Shown: positions 60,403 through 64,000 of the stretch, one piece after another
Layout: every line of letters begins with the position of its first letter
Position numbering within the stretch: the first letter of the stretch is position 1
DNA from: Lachnospiraceae bacterium AF51-6-b8A
Lineage (GTDB): Bacteria > Bacillota > Clostridia > Lachnospirales > Lachnospiraceae
Reading direction: 5' to 3'
Length of the DNA stretch: 64,000 bases
Assembly (NCBI GenBank): GCA_027682585.1
Contig: JAQCZH010000001.1
Coordinates: 851,685 to 915,684, forward strand
Made by a program: the position numbers and the translations under genes
The notes under the pieces: generated by a model
The model's database searches: none
What the model was told of the DNA's origin: nothing
Seen by the model: the letters and a program-made list of their open reading frames with translations, nothing else

Positions 60403-60789
60403 CTATGTTTCATCACACCATATTTTTACCTTACGATATTCTTTGTTTTTGGCGTAGGCAAAGGCTTTTGAATTTCGAATACAGTCAAATATATTTTCGC
60501 TTAAATCCTCATCCCATATTGACTCACTCATCTTTTTATTCTCATCATCCGTCTCATAGAAAATATCGATATGGACTTGATAAAATTCTTCATCTTCATT
60601 TGGAAATTGTCTGACCAGGGAAATTTGAAACATGGGCTCATCTGCAAAAGATGTAAATGTTCCTGTTTCAAACAAAATCATATCTTCCTCAAGCGGTATA
60701 CTGCACATCCGCTCAAATACATTGATGATTTCCTCTAATGAACTTCTCTCCGTTATTTTATTTTTCAAAAAACCAATCAGCTTATCCAT
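60403..60789 (-). CDS. small acidic protein of unknown function
   Basis: It is 128 residues, not recognised. An N-terminal amphipathic part (MDKLIGFLKNKITERSSLEEI) is followed by a beta-rich core (MILFETGTFTSFAD, MFQISLVRQFPNEDEEFYQVHIDIFYE) and a C-terminal KVKIWCDET. Its size, acidity and isolated position recall immunity proteins, but no toxin gene is next to it. GAGGAG precedes the ATG. Base composition is more AT-rich than the housekeeping block. Confidence 0.65.
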   Translation of the reverse strand: MDKLIGFLKNKITERSSLEEIINVFERMCSIPLEEDMILFETGTFTSFADEPMFQISLVRQFPNEDEEFYQVHIDIFYETDDENKKMSESIWDEDLSENIFDCIRNSKAFAYAKNKEYRKVKIWCDET

Positions 60790-61039
60790 TCGTCTCCTCT
60801 TTTTGTCCCTGTAAACCTGGATTTATTTCTTCTCTCGTCGCTGTGTTATATTCCGACTATTGTCTAACGTTATCAATTCTTTTCTAATCTTATCAACAAC
60901 TCCTCATCCGGTTCTGTGATACCACTTGTATCTTTTGAATCATACCTGCGAAATCCCCGATACTGTCGCCATTTATATCATGGAATGACTGTAGACAAAA
61001 CTCGTAAAATACCGTCTCTGTCAGCCGTGTTGGCATAAC

Positions 61040-61810
61040 TTATTTCCCTGCGATTTCTGAAATATCTCCCGAGAGGATAATTTGATACTGAAACTCTGGG
61101 TACTCCCGCTCTATTTCTTTCAGTTCTTTTTGAATCTCTTTTTCTTTGCGATGAGCTGTATTCAATAATACACCGGGAATGCCACAAGATGCCGCAACTT
61201 GCATATCACTGGCAACCTCATTGCCAATCATGATACAATTACTTGTATTCAGTTCATTGTCATCAAGCAATTTCTGCATAAACGCCTTCTCCGGCTTACG
61301 CATTCCATAATCAGCAGAGATATACATATCATCAAAATACGGTGTCAATCCACAGATTCCCATCTCTACTATGACGAAGGAACGCTGGGCATTGGACAGT
61401 AAGATCACTTGATTTCCCTCTTCCTTCAACATTTGCAACGCACGTACTGTATTTTTATATGGTTTGCAGCGAACTCTTGTCAGACGTCTGAACTCTGTCT
61501 CTACAAATAAAAGCCATGTATCAAAATCCCGGATTTCCAATCGGTCTCCTTCGCGCCTAGGAGCTTCATCATACAGACGTTGAAATACATTTTTAAACTG
61601 AATATCAACATATGTGCCGGGATGAATCGCTTCAACACGTTTCCATTCTTCCTGATCAAACTTCAAATATGCTTGTCTGAACTCTTCCGGTGTATAGATG
61701 GCGCCATAGCATGCATACATATCTGATAGTATTTTCCATTTCTTATCATTCTGTAATTCGGTATGAATATCAATCAAAGTTCCATACAAGTCAAATATAT
61801 ATGTCTTCAT
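61040..61810 (-). CDS. HAD superfamily hydrolase (subfamily IA)
   Basis: It is 256 residues. HAD motif I reads IFDLYGTLIDI (residues 4-14), where the second aspartate is tyrosine as in many YjjG- or haloacid-dehalogenase-like members. Motif II is VILLSNAQRS, motif III the lysine in YGMRKPEKAFM, and motif IV CIMIGNEVASDMQVAAS. Haloacid-dehalogenase or phosphatase activity on a small substrate is likely; the DLYGT form favours caution about phosphatase activity. GGAAGG precedes the ATG. Stand-alone gene in the accessory right end. Confidence 0.85.
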   Translation of the reverse strand: MKTYIFDLYGTLIDIHTELQNDKKWKILSDMYACYGAIYTPEEFRQAYLKFDQEEWKRVEAIHPGTYVDIQFKNVFQRLYDEAPRREGDRLEIRDFDTWLLFVETEFRRLTRVRCKPYKNTVRALQMLKEEGNQVILLSNAQRSFVIVEMGICGLTPYFDDMYISADYGMRKPEKAFMQKLLDDNELNTSNCIMIGNEVASDMQVAASCGIPGVLLNTAHRKEKEIQKELKEIEREYPEFQYQIILSGDISEIAGK

Positions 61811-62197
61811 CTGTTTCCTTCCGGGATATCCTATGCGTCTCTCCTCCCTCCATGCCTTCCTATCATAGCAGATTACCGACAGACCATCAGACAGCGCTCT
61901 GTATTTTCATGCCCAGTGATAATAAAGTTTCCATGTCGCTTGAACTGCTCGTACCAAAGGGATTGAACGATGAAAATCCGTTGATTGTCCTATACTCTTT
62001 TGTCTGGCTCGAAAGGATATCTGGCCAACATCAGAAGACATATCTACTCTGATCACCCTGTCCCGGACGGCATTCATTTCTCCCTTCTCCCTTTCAATTT
62101 TTTCGCAATTTTAATTCTGATGTCGCGATATCTACTCACGATAAGCTCTTCAAAAAGATACATACCAAAATCCCTGCGTCTGCCCCGTCCCTATGAG
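61811..62197. other. spacer with decayed or very small reading frames
   Basis: No confident gene. On the minus strand a 56-codon ORF (61907-62077) starts after GAAGGGAG, overlapping as ATGA the stop of a frame containing MYLFEELIVSRYRDIR. In another frame a protein-like tail containing WYEQFKRHGNFIITGHE is open near 61890-61990. This looks like the debris of one or more broken genes. Confidence 0.35.
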
Positions 62198-62432
62198 CTA
62201 GATCAGAGTAAGGATTTCGCACTTTTTTAGAACCTGCGCCCAGGTCTGGATAAAGGGGATGTCTTCTGTTCCGAGCAGAATCCGGAATCTGCTGTATTCG
62301 ACCCAGAGGCAGTCGATCACAATCCATCGTTTACGGCGCACGGTATCCCGATCTCTTAAGCCGATCTCATAAGCCCTCTCCTGTACCGGCTTCGGGTAAA
62401 AAACAGACCGTCTGTCTGTTGGCCTTCGTCAT
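62198..62432 (-). pseudogene. frameshifted small gene
   Basis: From the ATG at 62432 the frame starts MTKANRQTVCF and soon stops, while the next frame continues protein-like (RRKRWIVIDCLWVEYSRF, then GTEDIPFIQTWAQVLKKC) to the TAG at 62198. Removing one base from the run of six T (62398-62403) joins them into a 77-residue protein. It follows the ATC-hydrolase gene by 22 nt. The family is not recognised; a sequencing error is an alternative. Confidence 0.45.
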
Positions 62433-62454
62433 ACGTATGGTGAACTTTGCTCTT

Positions 62455-63090
62455 TCACTTTGCGCTTTTGACTTTATCGCCAACGATCCAGTAGTCGCAG
62501 ACGCCGTCTCCGTTTGAGATGGTGTGTTTCCGATAAAGCTTCCCGTGCTGGAGTCCCAACATGACCTCATCTGTCGCGCAAAGAGCAGGCATCAGTTCTG
62601 CGATTCCCTCCCTCTCACAGAATTCACAGATAGGGCAGCGGGTGAAATAATAGTAGCTGCCATCCCTGTGCAGGCTTTCATCAAAATGTACAACCCAATT
62701 GACCGGATATTCTCTTCCCTTCTTCCGGTACCAGGTCTCATACTTCTTCATGCTCCTGTACCATATCTTTGGTGATTTGTTCAGATCTATCATCCCAAAC
62801 AACGCCCGAAGAAGCGGACTTGTCAGCACATCTGTCATCACATGGGCCATTTCATCAGGCATGATCTTTTTGTCGCCGCCAAGCCATGCTGCCGCAAAGG
62901 CATAGGCAAAATACGCGTTCGCCGCCATTGGGTTGCCGGGACCCAGATCATCTGCGCGGGAAAGAAGCTTCCTGTATTCTTCTTTTCCCTTACGAATTGA
63001 CTGCTCTGCCAGTTCCCTGTCAAAGCGGTTTGCAATACTCTTTTTTATCATTGGCGCAAACAGCGTCCAATAGATCCCTCGATATTTCAT
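62455..63090 (-). CDS. L-2-amino-thiazoline-4-carboxylic acid hydrolase family protein
   Basis: It is about 211 residues from the ATG at 63090, chosen for GAGGTGAGG just upstream and the family-like start MKYRGIYWTLFAPMI; the frame is open 32 codons further. The ATC-hydrolase-type core shows NAYFAYAFAAAWLGGDK, a central YETWYRKKGREYPVNW, and a cysteine-containing TRCPICEFCEREGI followed by LCATDEVM. In Pseudomonas the enzyme opens the thiazoline ring on the way to L-cysteine; most clostridial members have no tested substrate. Confidence 0.78.
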   Translation of the reverse strand: MKYRGIYWTLFAPMIKKSIANRFDRELAEQSIRKGKEEYRKLLSRADDLGPGNPMAANAYFAYAFAAAWLGGDKKIMPDEMAHVMTDVLTSPLLRALFGMIDLNKSPKIWYRSMKKYETWYRKKGREYPVNWVVHFDESLHRDGSYYYFTRCPICEFCEREGIAELMPALCATDEVMLGLQHGKLYRKHTISNGDGVCDYWIVGDKVKSAK

Positions 63091-63108
63091 TGGCCTCACC
63101 TCGCCACC

Positions 63109-63131
63109 GTAATCAATAACCCGATGATTAC
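63109..63131. promoter_or_regulatory. inverted repeat before the ATC-hydrolase gene
   Basis: GTAATCA (63109-63115) and TGATTAC (63125-63131) form a perfect 7-bp inverted repeat with a 9-nt centre, about 19 nt before the chosen ATG. It may be an operator or a hairpin. Confidence 0.35.
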
Positions 63132-63166
63132 AAACACTAGAGCCTCCATCACAATAACTCGCCGGA

Positions 63167-63289
63167 TCATAGTTGTACTTCCTCATCGTTCAGAAGCTCT
63201 TCCAATCCTCTGTAAAAAAGCCACTTCCGTATTTCACGCTGCGATATTGGGACACTCGCCCACAAGATCGGACCTTTGGCGTTCGACAT
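63167..63289 (-). CDS. 40-codon small ORF
   Basis: From the ATG at 63289 to the TGA at 63167 the frame encodes a protein-like peptide beginning MSNAKGPILWASVPISQ and containing REIRKWLFYRGLEELLND. The ribosome site is weak (AAGG 14 nt upstream). It may be a microprotein or the end of a decayed gene. The family is not recognised. Confidence 0.3.
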   Translation of the reverse strand: MSNAKGPILWASVPISQREIRKWLFYRGLEELLNDEEVQL

Positions 63290-63337
63290 GATTATACGCT
63301 GCCTTAATCCACTGTAATTTCTTTGCAGATTTCACTC

Positions 63338-63826
63338 TCAACACTGCTGATATCCGAATGCCAGGTTACCATTTTTATCGAAAGCAAATATCGTTTTTTT
63401 GTCAGGAGACAATTTGTACCGATATTTGAAATCATACTGTTCTATGGCGTCCAGAGGGTTCTTACCCTCATAGTATTCCCTGAATTCTTCAAACTCCTGC
63501 TCGCGTATTGCGACATAGTCTTCCCAATCCTCAAGTTTTTCCAGTTTTATACCTGGAAGACCTCTCATACGCTTAAAATCGTATCTCGCCAGATCAATAT
63601 ATACGACAAGACTTTTACATTCATCACAATACCAGCAATCAAAATCCTCTCCGGGAATATCTTCTACACAATCATATATTTGCCAGTATTCTGTATTCTC
63701 ACCGAGTACACAGTTAGGATGGGTTTTTACGAAATCGCGAAAGAACCCGACACGAAACACCCATACTAGAGGTCTTCCGTCACCATCCCACATTTCGTGA
63801 CCATTAGGACATGATGCATGTGCCAT
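63338..63826 (-). CDS. cysteine-containing protein of unknown function
   Basis: It is 162 residues from the ATG at 63826 (AAGGCGG upstream; the longer frame adds 16 residues across the promoter). Possible metal ligands are in SCPNGHEMWDGDG near the N-terminus and DCWYCDECKSLVVYIDL in the middle. The rest is charged and rich in aromatic residues (FEEFREYYEGKNPLD). Not recognised; the paired Cys motifs suggest a zinc-binding fold. Confidence 0.65.
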   Translation of the reverse strand: MAHASCPNGHEMWDGDGRPLVWVFRVGFFRDFVKTHPNCVLGENTEYWQIYDCVEDIPGEDFDCWYCDECKSLVVYIDLARYDFKRMRGLPGIKLEKLEDWEDYVAIREQEFEEFREYYEGKNPLDAIEQYDFKYRYKLSPDKKTIFAFDKNGNLAFGYQQC

Positions 63827-63851
63827 AAGACCGCCTTTCTTCCATAATCCC

Positions 63852-63859
63852 AGTATATC
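63852..63859 (-). promoter_or_regulatory. extended -10 for the 162-residue gene
   Basis: TGATATACT on the minus strand (TATACT at 63852-63857), about 25 nt before the ATG. The -35 is weak. Confidence 0.4.
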
Positions 63860-64000
63860 ATCCAAGACGTACAAAAATACGAACTCCGTTATGATAGTGT
63901 AAGTTTACTGTAGGGTTACAATTGATGTGAGACCATAAGATTGATGCTGTATAAATAAAGTTGACATCTTATTCTCAAGGATTTCATTATAATCAAGAGA

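Noticed and set aside
63950..64000. Plus-strand promoter at the right edge (TTGACA and TATAAT)
   Set aside because: The spacer would be 21 bp and the gene, if any, is outside the window.
1..64000. tRNA, rRNA, CRISPR arrays, insertion sequences and prophage genes
   Set aside because: None was recognised on either strand when reading through the window, though a tRNA scan was not run.

Overview
The window reads as a chromosome segment of a low-GC-phylum (Firmicutes) anaerobe, most likely a Lachnospiraceae-type Clostridium relative. The evidence is the gene order comM-dprA-topA-codY-rpsB-tsf-pyrH-frr-uppS-cdsA-dxr-rseP-ispG, the presence of CodY, Gram-positive Shine-Dalgarno sites, a sortase-type surface protein, and several families met mainly in Clostridia (DUF5662, DUF5692, DUF5716, DUF5717). 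No species can be named. Most genes are on the minus strand. No tRNA, rRNA, CRISPR array, transposase or phage gene was seen.

Region 1-14.7 kb is a conserved housekeeping block: DNA uptake and recombination (comM, dprA), topoisomerase I, the nutrient regulator CodY with a CodY-like box on its own promoter, then translation (rpsB, tsf, frr), UMP kinase and the envelope/isoprenoid genes uppS, cdsA, dxr, rseP, ispG (ispG runs off the left edge). Region 14.9-20.7 kb holds an RluA-type pseudouridine synthase, a DUF5662 protein, a DUF1292 protein, a UvrD-like helicase and gltX, the last behind a promoter whose -10 lies in a perfect 19-bp palindrome.

Region 20.8-26.5 kb is a tight three-gene operon: a 1190-residue DUF5717 protein, a DUF5716 protein with a possible actin/Hsp70-like N-terminus, and a small repeat protein. 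It has no known function and is the best candidate here for an undescribed system. It is divergent from a CobD/HisC-like aminotransferase, with the two promoters overlapping at their -10 boxes. Region 27.7-34.4 kb carries glycerate kinase, a small unknown protein, a glutathionylspermidine-synthase-like ATP-grasp enzyme, an NhaC-type antiporter and an M24 aminopeptidase. Region 34.4-38.9 kb combines an orphan HypA, a 928-residue iron-sulfur/FAD oxidoreductase with a winged-helix-like N-terminus, and a DUF5692 membrane protein.

Region 39.3-42.3 kb encodes a secreted three-module surface protein ending in APKTGD. Region 42.4-48.7 kb holds TcdA and a methionine operon: free-standing MetH reactivation domain, cobalamin-dependent MetH, and a homocysteine methyltransferase/methylene-THF reductase fusion, behind a structured leader with no recognisable riboswitch. 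Region 48.9-56.4 kb has a membrane glycerophosphodiesterase, an unknown membrane protein followed by a 59-codon ORF, a ZIP transporter, cytidine deaminase, an MmcQ-MGMT fusion, a YbjQ protein and a DUF218 membrane protein behind a MerR-type promoter.

The right end (56.6-64 kb) is more accessory: MBL-fold hydrolase, CPBP-like protein, O-acetylhomoserine sulfhydrylase, HAD hydrolase, L-2-amino-thiazoline-4-carboxylate hydrolase and unknown proteins. They are separated by long spacers with broken or very small ORFs and one likely small RNA.
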